Shown piece after piece: positions 53,307 to 62,338 of a stretch of 64,000 nt of DNA; positions within the stretch are counted from its first letter, which is position 1; each line of letters begins with the position of its first letter. The translations under genes were made by a program, and so were the position numbers. The notes under the pieces were generated by a model, which was given only the letters and a program-made list of their open reading frames with translations, did not search any database and was not told the origin of the DNA. The stretch lies in NCBI GenBank assembly GCA_958510875.1, contig OY294067.1, forward strand, positions 199,890,524 to 199,954,523, in the 5' to 3' direction. Source of the DNA: Endomychus coccineus (taxonomy: Eukaryota > Arthropoda > Insecta > Coleoptera > Endomychidae).

Positions 53307-54830
53307 TCATCTCTTTCTGAAAGGAGGAACAATAAAATCTAAAATTTTATAAAGAATTCTGTCCTTCAACAAAAATTGATTCATTTTGAAATTAGTACCT
53401 TTATAGACGATCTGAGAGACCACAGAAAACGTTTCCAGCAAAAGTGTTTGAAGATGATCGTAGTATATTTTATTTTCTATGCTATCGTGATCTTGTTCCA
53501 ATATAATAAGTTCGGAATATTGTTTAAGCGATAGTAACGTGTACGCAAATTTCATCGAACACTTTTTAGATATTGAAAGTGGTAAATTTCTTCTGGAAGA
53601 AGTAGCATTAGTATAGGTTATAATTTCTTTATTTTTTGACTCATATCTCATGCACCAAAAGTATTTTACGGGACCACATTTCTTTATAATCGTTGGGTAA
53701 TGAACTATCATGTGATGTTTTGGTTTAAGTGTATCATCAAAAATTCTAAGGTATAATTTGTGATGTTCCGATATCAAGTTTTCAAGCATAATTAAATCGG
53801 TTTCCAAATAAGAATCTAGTAAAAGCATATTAATGAGTTCTTCCAAAATACGAACGTACTTCCAACCTATATCCGAATGGGGAACTAAATCACCTATAAA
53901 TAATGTAAAGAAGTGTAAAAAAGTTTCTCTAGCAGTCATATGAAATTGACAATTTTTAATATGTTGAGGTAATATTTCATGTGGTCTATTTGAGATTTCC
54001 ATTTCGCCATAGTCAAAATTCTGCATTCGATAATTTATTATTTCTCCAGTAAAATACTTCTTATTGATAAAATATTTAATAGAATTCATCAGTCCATACT
54101 TAATAATCCCCTCAAAAGCATCATGCATAAGATCTACTGCACAACCCTCAGTTACATGGAAACTCGGAATGTCATTAAAAATTGAGCTAAATCTGATTCC
54201 AGTTTGCTGATAGCTGTTTTGTTCTAAATGTGAGTTATACATTTGTTTTGTTCTTAGAAGAGTCTTGTTTTCTTCAATACTTGCTTTGGTATTAATATTT
54301 TTTTCGAAGCAAAAACGACAAAAATAAGTATGAGAAAAGGATCTCGAAAAGCCTAGTAAGCAGTTAGCACCCAAATTGTCTGCTAAAACTAAACCCAAAA
54401 TAAAATGTAACCTTTTTGTAACACTGGATGTCTCTATATCTAATCCCTCTATTTCAAGTGACTTGAGAACTTCAACTAACTCAAATATAACAACATTTGT
54501 GTCGAATTCTTTTAATAATGAAGCTTTTAAGAACATGACTGGAAAAATATTCGAGAGTTTTGAACGAGTAACCGGTGTAGAAGTTGGAAAACTGTAACAA
54601 AATCCAGATATTGTCTGAGTTCCAGTATGACAGCCTATAGGATTGTTAGTTTCAAAATCGTCATTGTACAAAAAATAAGGTACAAGTATTTTGGCCGATA
54701 AAAACTCTTTCTTTTTCTTCCAGTATTCGCCCTGTACAAAATTGGCTATACCAAGAGAATTAATATAATTTTCTTCAAGATATGAAAGTGTTTGATCTAA
54801 GATTCCGGGTTGTTCAAAATATTTCTTCAT
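53307..54830 (-). CDS. CACTA/EnSpm-type transposase, catalytic part
   Basis: 507 residues resembling the animal EnSpm/CACTA transposase family, which excises and reinserts the element. Landmarks: LYNDDFETNNPIG (54-66) with Asp57-Asp58; LGLVLADNLGAN (145-156) with Asp151; the zinc-binding-like pair YFCRFC (Cys171, Cys174); GCAVDLMHDAFEG (229-241) with the conserved MHD; FIGDLVP (311-317); SEHHKLYLRIF; and KPKHHMIVHYP (369-379) before GPVKYFWCMRYESK (386-399), where Glu397 is the likely last catalytic acid. These are the expected order and spacing. The ATG overlaps the stop of the preceding frame as ATGA (54830-54827), so this is probably the C-terminal part of a longer protein whose frame shifts here. 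No stop interrupts the 507 codons. Confidence 0.85.
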   Translation of the reverse strand: MKKYFEQPGILDQTLSYLEENYINSLGIANFVQGEYWKKKKEFLSAKILVPYFLYNDDFETNNPIGCHTGTQTISGFCYSFPTSTPVTRSKLSNIFPVMFLKASLLKEFDTNVVIFELVEVLKSLEIEGLDIETSSVTKRLHFILGLVLADNLGANCLLGFSRSFSHTYFCRFCFEKNINTKASIEENKTLLRTKQMYNSHLEQNSYQQTGIRFSSIFNDIPSFHVTEGCAVDLMHDAFEGIIKYGLMNSIKYFINKKYFTGEIINYRMQNFDYGEMEISNRPHEILPQHIKNCQFHMTARETFLHFFTLFIGDLVPHSDIGWKYVRILEELINMLLLDSYLETDLIMLENLISEHHKLYLRIFDDTLKPKHHMIVHYPTIIKKCGPVKYFWCMRYESKNKEIITYTNATSSRRNLPLSISKKCSMKFAYTLLSLKQYSELIILEQDHDSIENKIYYDHLQTLLLETFSVVSQIVYKGTNFKMNQFLLKDRILYKILDFIVPPFRKR

Positions 54831-55276
54831 TTGAAATTTGACTTGATTGGCATAAGTACACCTTTGTGACTATGAGTTTCTAAAGATGATATACCTTTAT
54901 GCAGAACAGGTTGCACTGGATTGTTAATAACAAACTCTTGAGGGTTTCTTAACAAATTTTTATCAATAAGGGTTTTATTTAGTTTGAATTCTGTACTGAT
55001 ATTTTTAAAAACATTTTCTGTAAACTCCCATAAGGTTTTTATCGAATCAGGTTGACATTCCTTTATTTTTATTATAGATTGTACAAACATAGATATTATT
55101 CCTCTTATGTCGTCAACAATTTGCTCAATCTGTTTATTTGTCATATGACTATGGCTGTACAGTTTACATACAAACTGTAACATATTTTCCTCAAAAGTGG
55201 TTTGAAGACCCACAAAATTAAATTTGTCATCACTATCGTTGGAGATAACTTCATTTAGACTTTCTTCGGAATTTAA
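54827..55276 (-). CDS. Transposase middle segment
   Basis: About 149 codons, open from just after a TAG (55279-55277) to the TGA at 54829-54827. It starts LNSEESLNEVIS, then LQTTFEENMLQFVCKLYSHS and TNKQIEQIVDDIRGIISMF. This is a helical, probably dimerising region found between the zinc fingers and the catalytic part in this family (inferred). It is in the same frame as the zinc-finger segment upstream, from which one stop codon separates it. It is one base out of frame with the catalytic segment downstream. Close to the junction the downstream frame can be read back as VKFQMKKYF, so the shift probably lies within the last ten codons. Confidence 0.7.
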   Translation of the reverse strand, partial: LNSEESLNEVISNDSDDKFNFVGLQTTFEENMLQFVCKLYSHSHMTNKQIEQIVDDIRGIISMFVQSIIKIKECQPDSIKTLWEFTENVFKNISTEFKLNKTLIDKNLLRNPQEFVINNPVQPVLHKGISSLETHSHKGVLMPIKSNFK

Positions 55277-55594
55277 CTAGTTTTTAGTACCTATTTCATC
55301 TGCTGCAGGATGAAAATTTGAGGGAGTAAAACTTTTATTCTCCTTTAAAAAGAGTTCATTTGATCTGTGTGTAATGTTTGATTTTGAATGATTATTAATT
55401 AAATGTCTTTTCAAGCATTTTAAACTAGTAAAAGTTTGGGGGCAATTCCTTTGACCGCATTTTAAAAGTGTACATTGTCGATCTAAAGAATGATTCAATT
55501 TAAAATGAACAAAAAGTGAATCTATAGATTCTATAGATTTTAAACATAAAAAACAATAGTACATCGTGAATATTAATTTTAAACCATACAACAA
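55277..55594 (-). CDS. Transposase N-terminal zinc-finger segment
   Basis: 105 codons, of which Met11 (55564-55562, MYYCFLCLK) is the likelier start. Two C2H2 zinc fingers: C-x2-C-x12-H-x4-H using Cys14, Cys17, His30 and His35, and C-x4-C-x12-H-x4-H using Cys46, Cys51, His64 and His69. They probably recognise the terminal or subterminal repeats of the element. It ends GTKN and a TAG, after which the same frame continues for another 149 codons. The nonsense codon is therefore the only lesion between the fingers and the middle segment. Confidence 0.75.
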   Translation of the reverse strand: MLYGLKLIFTMYYCFLCLKSIESIDSLFVHFKLNHSLDRQCTLLKCGQRNCPQTFTSLKCLKRHLINNHSKSNITHRSNELFLKENKSFTPSNFHPAADEIGTKN

Positions 55595-56091
55595 TTTTAA
55601 GATATATTACTTGTTGCAATTGACTTAGCGAATTGGTGCATAAGCAATTCGCTGATGGATATGTAAAAACTGAACAATATTGTGAATGTTACTATGGTTA
55701 TAAACAAGATAATAATGAAAAAAAGAACGCCTGAGTATTTTAGAGTTAAGCTAATTCTCAAAACTTTTCTAAGCCTTCCAATAGATTTTTAACTACCGTA
55801 GGTGTTTTATTCTAGAAAATTTCAAAAAAATATACCTGAATAAACATCCAAAAAGATTTTGCTTGTGTTTGATACTTTAAATTGAATACGTAGTGAATTT
55901 TGTACTGACGTGTATTTATAAAGTATTCTGTCGTATATCACATAAATACCTTCGATATTATTTGCTGTCACATCCCCAACTATTATGATCACCGGCTAGA
56001 AGGGTCAAATTATATAGCCTGAATTTATCTTCAATTTCTTGTAGTCGATTTTTGTATGAAGCGAAGCTACCTAATTCCAAGATCGAATATG
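55595..56091. other. Spacer between the two minus-strand genes
   Basis: No coding frame supported. A 72-codon minus frame at 55958-56176 overlaps the last exon of the neighbouring gene in another frame and is probably incidental. The promoter of the transposase gene should lie here; no clear TATA element can be singled out in such AT-rich sequence. Confidence 0.5.
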
Positions 56092-56704
56092 CTACACTGT
56101 CACAAATACTGATCTTCGGTTCTCCAAATCTTTCTCTTTTTTCAACGTTGCGACCCCCACTGGCGGGCACAAGCAATGAAGAATTTTAATTATTGTAAGG
56201 TCCCTTTTTTCTGAAAAATACATATTATTACTACTTCGCCCAATTTTAATTTAAAATCAACGATCTAAACACTAGAATGTTTTCATTATTTAATTTATTA
56301 CCTACCATCTGTAATATTCGCGGAAGTTAACTCCTTCAAGTGAATTAACGATTGCTTGCATTTCACGTTTTCTTCAGAATAAGGTATAAGTTTCTTGCAG
56401 TTTTCGATTCTAGAATATAGAATGTTGAAGTCAATTTCAACCTAAAATAATACCAATAATTAACAATTGTGGAGAATGTATGACTATTTGAAGAAAAACC
56501 TAGCAATCAGACATGAATCACGTGAAAATAATTAGCATTTTCGCCACTAAGAAAAGAACACTTTTATTATGCTTCGACTTACTAAGTTTGTTGTGAGCTC
56601 TAGCCTTCTTTCCACAAGCGTTTCCTTCCATCTATTTTCGATAATATCCCATGTTTCTTGGCGATATTTGAACCATGTTTTGTTATCTGATGAAGTTAAA
56701 CTAT
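56092..56704 (-). CDS. Spliced gene, three 3' exons, function unknown
   Basis: Three exons with canonical splice sites and matching phases. Exon A, 56704-56583, follows TTTTACAG and reads SLTSSDNKTWFKYRQETW, then IIENRWKETLVERRLELTTNL, then TTA|GTAAGT. Exon B, 56441-56306, follows TTTTAG, opens VEIDFNILYSRIENCKKLI and ends GAT G|GTAGGT. Exon C, 56210-56092, follows TTTTTCAG, reads KRDLTIIKILHCLCPPVGVA and ends at TAG 56094-56092. Introns are 141 and 95 nt. The 5' exon is missing from my model: a good donor (GAG|GTAAGT) at 56948 ends a frame reading VCVCTERGTNVSHWTIDHIK, but its phase does not fit exon A. Family unrecognised. It could be a second CACTA gene (a DNA-binding accessory factor) or a captured host gene. 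Confidence 0.65.
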
Positions 56705-56796
56705 CTGTAAAATAAAACTCATTTTAAATAGGCTATGATTTTGAGAAAGTAATACTTCTTGTTCTTACTAAGATGGACACAGCGGCCAGAAGTTTC

Positions 56797-56893
56797 CTTA
56801 AATAAAATAACTATTAGAAGTTCGATTTTGATTAATTTAGTTACGGTTCGTAATTAGTGAAAATCGAACTTTTAATAGTTATTTTATTTAAGT
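56797..56893. mobile_element. MITE-like palindromic repeat, copy 2
   Basis: A 97-bp near-palindrome with ends CTTAAATAAAATAACTATTA and TAATAGTTATTTTATTTAAG and inner AGTTCGATTTT/AAAATCGAACTT. It is the same family as 49526-49693. It sits in the intron upstream of exon A of the neighbouring gene. Confidence 0.85.
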
Positions 56894-57151
56894 TTAGAAC
56901 GGATTTTCCTTACGTAATTGCTAATTCTATTAAATATCAGAACTTACCTCTATTTTAATGTGATCAATAGTCCAATGCGAAACGTTTGTGCCCCTCTCGG
57001 TGCACACACAAACCACCTTACAGCCTTACACATACAATGAATTATAATAACTATATTAGGTAACAATAAAAAACATTATACAGGTATTTTATCTTCTTGA
57101 CGGGAGCAAACCTGTAACCTGTAACCTGCGCCAATCTGCACTAACGCGCTA

Positions 57152-57383
57152 TTGATAAAGCTAGCCTCTTAAAAATTAAACGAACACAACATCAGATTAG
57201 GTTCATAACATTTTGTATTGGATCTATCGTATGGTGCGTTGAATCAGTCGAAAATTGTACTAAATAGATCTTTATATACAGTTTTTGACTGTTACAATGT
57301 ACCATACGACAGATCCAATACAAAATATTATTAGCCTATCGGATGTTGTATTGATTTTATTTTTAAGTGGCTAGCTGTATCAA
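57152..57383. mobile_element. MITE with long inverted arms
   Basis: 232 bp whose arms pair over about 90 bp: TTGATAAAGCTAGCC at the left, GGCTAGCTGTATCAA at the right, with ACATTTTGTATTGGATCTAT facing GATCCAATACAAAATATTAT. The centre is about 50 bp. No coding capacity, so a non-autonomous element nested in the CACTA-like transposon. Confidence 0.85.
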
Positions 57384-57537
57384 GAAAAGAATGGAAAGAA
57401 TATCTTTTTGTGTTGATTCGGTCAAAAGAAAATAGACATTGTGTAAAAATAGCTCAATGTTTGAATTGATTCAACTCGACAGTAGTACAGACATTGATAC
57501 TAGTCTTATTTAAATTAGGGAAAAGCGCCCTTTATCG

Positions 57538-57757
57538 GATGCCGTCAACGGAAAGCCCCAGCTCATTGTCGGGTGCCGCACAAGCAGATTCGACCAGCAA
57601 AGAACGGGTTTCTCTGTACAAGCGGTCAGATATAGTTAACGCACAGAACGACATCAGAAACAGAGCGAATTTCAACGGTCTGCTATGCTCAAAAACTTGT
57701 AAACTGCTCATGGTACGACCACAGAATATGGATTTACTAAAGCTATATAGAAGTTAA
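57538..57757 (+). CDS. Short unrecognised frame of higher GC
   Basis: From ATG at 57538 the frame reads MPSTESPSSLSGAAQADSTS and ends LLKLYRS. It is noticeably richer in GC than its surroundings and reads like coding sequence, but no domain is recognised. The opposite strand of the same stretch belongs to the next entry's neighbourhood, so the true coding strand is uncertain. Confidence 0.25.
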
Positions 57758-58014
57758 TAATAGTGTCGGTACCTTTGAAGTTGGTGTTCCAGAAGAAATC
57801 TCGCGCAACGTCTACGGACATACTGATATTCATAATTAGAGTGAGCGTACAATGACAATCTAGCACATACATGACATTTCATAGGAGCGGTATGAAATCC
57901 TAATTTGCTAAAATGTAAGCAAATCATGAACTCCATATTAAAGACATGCACAAAGCAACACCAATTCCTATAAAAAATTTCAAGATTAACTTCTATACCG
58001 GGTGGGCCAATCAA
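57754..58014 (-). pseudogene. Possible transposase N-terminal fragment with C-x2-C
   Basis: 86-codon minus frame reading FMICLHFSKLGFHTAPMKCH, then VCARLSLYAHSNYEYQYVRRRC. A hydrophobic lead followed by C-x2-C and an R.RC resembles the start of ISXO2-like transposases of insects, but the match is loose and the rest of the domain is absent. A partial relative (GCGAAGCAACACCGATTCCC versus CAAAGCAACACCAATTCC) recurs at 60250-60290. A foldback element lies against its 5' side. Confidence 0.25.
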
Positions 58015-58985
58015 AACGAAACACGGCCGATAACTAACTACCGTACGTTTACATCAACCTTGTAACTTTGACCCCCTGGTGGGGGGGGGTGAGTTTTAAC
58101 TCCAAAATCTTAAACGGGAATAGGGGTCGAGTGGTACCTTATTTTAAAGGTAATCGAATTTTTTGTACAACGCATCTTAGCTTTACAAATTTGATGCAGC
58201 CATTTTCGAAAAAATGAGGGAACAACAATGAAAACAAAACGATTTCTCAATAATTATTGCTCGATGAAAAGATGTTAAAACCCTTTGACCTCCCGCAGGG
58301 GTGAGCTTCAACCCTTAAATTAAAATGGGATTAAACTTCGTTTGACACAATATTTTAATGGTCATTAAATTCACTTTCCAGCAAATCCATTATTATTTAT
58401 TACCTTCAATTTCTCTTTATTATTTATTTTAATAAGGAAATGTTTTCTACATTCCTCAATACATTTACCACTGACAAAAGGTAATGTAAATTCTAATTTT
58501 ATCTTTCGAAGAAAAAAATACTTCATTTTATCTGCTGTGGAATTCTGTTTTTGTAAAGAATTTATAAATTTTGCAGTTCCTTAGAAGTAACGAGTATTTA
58601 CATTTAATTCAATTCAATTTAGTATCTCGCAGGGTTTTGTCTCTGACCAAACTTCATTTTGATCTAAAATGGTTTATTCTACTGCAGAAAGAGTATCGCT
58701 GATTGAACTGTATTATTAAAATGAAAAAATTAAATGTCTGGGTCTTAATTGTTAAAAATGGTCTCAACATTTTTTCACCGAGCAATAATTTTGTCTTTCA
58801 TTGTTTTTCCCTTATTTTCTCTAAACGGCTGCATGAATTCCATAAAACTAGGATGCGTTGAACAGAGAATTCGATTACCTTTAAAATAAGGTACCACTCG
58901 ACCCATATTCTCATTCAAGATTTTGGAGTTAAAGCTCACACCCACGAGGGGATGGAAGTTACAAGGTTGATGATACCACCAGGTA
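58000..58985. mobile_element. Foldback/MITE element of about 1 kb
   Basis: The arms 58000-58270 and 58770-58985 are inverted copies. Matching pieces include CCTTGTAACTTTGACCCCCT, the GTCGAGTGGTACCTTATTTT run and its complement AAAATAAGGTACCACTCGAC, and GAGCAATAATT-type sequence near the inner ends. The outer ends are ATACCGGGTGGGCC on the left and, on the opposite strand, ATACCTGGTGG. The spacer of about 500 bp is AT-rich and non-coding. A non-autonomous DNA transposon nested in the CACTA-like element. Confidence 0.85.
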
Positions 58986-60095
58986 TAGTGTTAGTATATC
59001 TATATTCTGTGATGCAACTTTGAATTTTCATGCCAGTAAATGTCGAGCATTATATCTAGTTTGTGTCAAAATGTCAAGTGAATTGCATTCACCATTTGGC
59101 CACTACATGAAAATATACATTGTGCCATCATATAACCCAATTCAAAAAAAGCAACGCAACGCTCACTCCGTCTCAATAAAATGTTCTGGTTATTTTACTT
59201 AAATCTTTGGATTTTTATTTTGATAATATTATGTTTTGTAAACTACGTTGCATCATTTGTTATGATGATTCACAGCAGGCCGACCATAAAAGAGGTTGGC
59301 TGATAACACCAAACTAAAGTAAAACAAATGTACAGCTAAGCTTTGCTGTGATTGGTTAAATAAGTTATTTTTGCCACATTAGAACTGTGAGTTGATTGAT
59401 GATTTATAGAAATTTGGGTTAGTTTTTCTCGTTGAAGTTGTCGAAGCGAACGGAGACAGCGAAAGGTGATAGTTTCGAGTTAAGTTTTATCTTAAATATA
59501 TCTGAATTTAACCAATAACTGCAAAACGTACCAGCCTGTGCCTTTTACTGTGGTAAAACCGTAGCGGAGAAAACAAAGGAGATGGCATTCTAGTTGGAGA
59601 CGTCGATTTGAAAACTTGTGACTTTTCACATCCACCTGTAAACTATGATATTCTGATTATTCATTACAAAAAACCTGATTAATCCAATATATTGAAAGCT
59701 ACAGAACTAATTTTAAATGTTATTGTATTCACAAAAAAACGTATTTATCCAAAAAGTAATCAACTTATCAAAAAATCGACCAATATACCTCCATTTTTAC
59801 TCGCTAAACTTTAGAACTGATGTATTCAAAAAGTTGTGGAATCTATAAAACTCGGCTTATAGATTTAATACATCGCAAGATAAAATCAATTATAGATGTT
59901 GTCAGATTTATAAAAAATGTTGTTAAATCTATCTAAAATTATGAAATATTGGTAAATGCCTTCTATTCTAATTTACTGTTATCAATCCAAAGTTATTTTA
60001 TAGGATTTATCCGAAACGGATTGTACTAAGCTTAAAGTTATAAATATTAGTCAATTTTGGACTAATATTCACTAAATGCTCTTTTGTACTCCGTG
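58986..60095 (+). repeat. Right-end duplication, copy A
   Basis: Resembles 60300-61617 along its length: TCATGCCAGT(A/T)AAT, CATTATATCTAGTTTGTGT, CACTCCGTCTCAATAAAATG, AACCTGATTAATCCAATATATTG (shared core), AACATCGCAAG and ACTAATATTCACTAAATGC. It ends CTCCGTG followed by TA, the same as the outer terminus of the element but without the adjoining GAGAATTA. Offset between copies is about 1.3 kb near the left and about 1.47 kb near the right. Confidence 0.88.
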
Positions 60096-60299
60096 TAGGA
60101 GGTTGGTCAGAATGCTGCGCATATGCCGAAAGGGTTAAGACGGAGTGAATGAGCAGTAAATCAATTAGTGAAAATCAAACTCTTATATGTATCTTATTTG
60201 TTGATTTCACTATTCGGTGGGCTCACTCCATCTTTCAAAAATTCAGACATGCGCGAAGCAACACCGATTCCCATCAAAATTGAAATTAACTTTTATATA

Positions 60300-61617
60300 G
60301 CATTAAAACTATATTCTCTGATACGACTCTGAATTTTCATGCCAGTTAATTCGGAGCATTATATCTAGTTTGTGTTAAAACTTCAAGTGAATTGCATTTG
60401 TCATTTGGCTGCTACACGAAAATATACATTGTATCATCATATAACTCGATTCAAGAGAGTACTCTGTTCGGAACGATCACTCCGTCTCAATAAAATGTTT
60501 TGGCTATTTTACTCATTTTTAATTTTAATAATATTATGTATTGTGAACTACGTTAAATGCTGCATGCATTTGTCATATGATGAGCCGACCACAAAAAATG
60601 TTGACTTACAACACCATACTACAGCAAAACAAATGCACGATTGGTTCAATAAGTTATTTTTGACATTCAACTGTGAGCTAATTGATGATTTATAGTCATT
60701 TTAGTTAGTTCTTCTCGTTAAAGTTTCCGAAACGAGCAGAGCCCGCGGATGGTAATAGTTTAGAGTTAAGTTTCATCTCAAATATCTGAATTTAACTGAT
60801 CGCAGCAAAACGTACCAACCTGATATTCTAAATAATCTAAGAATTAAATTTTAGAGAAATTCATTTAATTTGCAGCAAAATACCTTTTTAAATATCAGTA
60901 TTTGAAGAAGGTAACTTTATTTGACAGATGGTTTTGTGACAACGGTATATCAAATAATATTTTAGTAGGAAACTTCTCAATACAACTTTCACATTTGATA
61001 TTCCTGTGAAAACAGTCAAATAAAAAAGGTTTATACGTGAACCTACCCGAAAATCATTCATTAAGAAAAACCTTATTAATCCAATATATTGAAAGATACA
61101 GAACTAATGTTCAATGTTATTGGATTCATAAAAAACTGTGTAAAACTTATTCAAAACTACATTAAATTTGTGAGAAGAATGTATCCAAATTTACTGATAT
61201 CAATCCCATAGTCATTTATTGTATTTATCCAAAAAGTAATCAACATATCAAAAACTCGATAAATATACCGCTATTATTACTCGCAAAATTTTAGGACTGA
61301 TGTATTTAAGAAGTTATTAAATCTATAAAACTCGGTTTATAGATTTAATACATCGGAAGATAAAATCAATTCTAGATGTTGTCAGATTTACAAAAGACAT
61401 TGTAAGATCTATCCAAAATTATGTAAAATTGGTAAAAGTCTTCTATCCTAATTTACTGTTATCAATCCAATGTGATTGTATTGGATTCATCCGAAAGAGA
61501 TTGTATTAATCCTAAAGTGACAAGTATTATTGAATTTAGGACTAATATCCACTAAATGCTGTTTTGTTGATTATATAAAATCGTTTTATGATTTATATCA
61601 AATTAATTCTCTCCGTG
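60300..61617 (+). repeat. Right-end duplication, copy B, with terminus
   Basis: Second, diverged copy of the block, ending in the true terminal inverted repeat (TCAAATTAATTCTCTCCGTG, 61598-61617). It includes a hairpin near 61318-61350, TTAAATCTATAAA and TTTATAGATTTAA around ACTCGG, which is also present less perfectly in copy A. Such hairpins or repeats near the end may serve as transposase-binding subterminal sites (inferred). Confidence 0.88.
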
Positions 61618-61660
61618 TACTTTATACTAATGATCTTTCTGGTAGTTTCAATAACGAAGT
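61588..61660 (+). CDS. Signal-peptide-like exon across the element end
   Basis: ATG at 61588 opens MIYIKLILSVYFILMIFLVV, then SITK. It has a charged start and a hydrophobic core like a secretion signal. It overlaps the right terminal repeat of the CACTA-like element, which encodes KLILSV. It may be coincidence, since the repeat is AT-rich. If real it could feed the cysteine-rich exon at 62257, but the only in-phase donor I see (CTG|GTAGTT at 61641) is weak. Confidence 0.25.
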
Positions 61661-62053
61661 GTCCGAAATTCTCATGTTATCATTCAAGTGACGTCATCAA
61701 TGTGACGTTACGATCTATTTTATTTCTGTGCAAGAAATTTAGACTCCTTGATTTTGTAGTGCATTTTAATAGTTCATCTACAGCAAGTGACAATATAGAA
61801 GAAGTTTTTATGGGGTGAATAGTTGCTCCTGACAGCGGTGTCATTATGAAACAGAAGGTCCGAAATTCTCATTCATAGATTCAAGTGACGTCATCGATGT
61901 GACGTTACGATCTATTTTATTTCTGTGCAAGATATCTAGTCTTAATTTTGGGGTGCATTTCGGTAGTTTATCTACAGCAAGTGACATTATAAAAGAAGGT
62001 GTTATGGGGTGAATAATTGCGAAAGTCAACCTGACAGCGGTGTCATTATGAAA
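61661..62053 (+). repeat. 197-bp tandem duplication
   Basis: GTCCGAAATTCTCAT starts at 61661 and 61858. Each copy contains CAAGTGACGTCATC, GTGACGTTACGATCTATTTT, ATCTACAGCAAGTGACA and GACAGCGGTGTCATTATGAA. The two copies are very similar. A decayed third relative (AACTGACAGCAGGTATCAGT, then GAGTTGTGAAATACA) lies at 62925-63025. Confidence 0.92.
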
Positions 62054-62256
62054 CAGAGTTGTGAAATACATTATGTAGACCCATTGTTGGGGAATGTAGA
62101 CCATTTTGATAAAATTGTAGCCTAGAGTATAAATTAACGTCTTCCTCCAGCGGTTTTTAGATCATTTCAATATATTCATACTGTACCCATAAGCATTGAC
62201 ATTTGATCCGCAGGACTGTCCGAAAAATAATAACAGTAATGTAATATTTATTTTAG

Positions 62257-62338
62257 GGTTGCTTTAGGAAATACTGCATAAACGAGAAAATTGATGTGAA
62301 CTGCGTGACATCAAAACTTGGATGTAACTGCTGCTGAA
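62257..62338 (+). CDS. Candidate last exon of a cysteine-rich peptide
   Basis: After a good acceptor (ATATTTATTTTAG) the frame encodes 26 residues and a TGA. Six cysteines are spaced C-x4-C-x8-C-x6-C-x-C-C, starting GCFRKYC and ending in a double cysteine. This density is far above chance for AT-rich sequence and suggests a small secreted disulfide-rich peptide. The family is not recognised and no function is claimed. The upstream exon is not established. Confidence 0.35.

Larger units (their letters stand above)
51145..61617 (-). mobile_element. CACTA-like (EnSpm) DNA transposon, about 10.5 kb
   Basis: Proposed element bounded by terminal inverted repeats: CACGGAGAGAATTATTTGATA at 51145 and, on the opposite strand, CACGGAGAGAATTAATTTGATA ending at 61617 (21 of 22 bases with one indel). 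The dinucleotide TA flanks both ends and may be a short target duplication. Inside are subterminal tandem repeats, a minus-strand transposase in three adjoining frames, a second spliced minus-strand gene, three nested foldback or MITE insertions and a duplicated right end. Superfamily is inferred from the transposase and the CAC terminus. The length rests on pairing these two ends; a second terminus-like sequence at 60089-60095 leaves the right boundary open. Confidence 0.7.

Noticed and set aside
55958..56176. 72-codon minus frame reading MLVPASGGRNVEKRERFGEP
   Set aside because: It overlaps exon C of the spliced gene in another frame. The exon model with matched phases and splice sites explains the coding look better.
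56949..57045. Upstream exon ending GAG|GTAAGT joined to exon A at 56704
   Set aside because: The donor is good, but the open frame ends in phase 0 while exon A needs phase 1. Joining them creates a stop, so an intermediate exon or another start must exist if it belongs to the gene.
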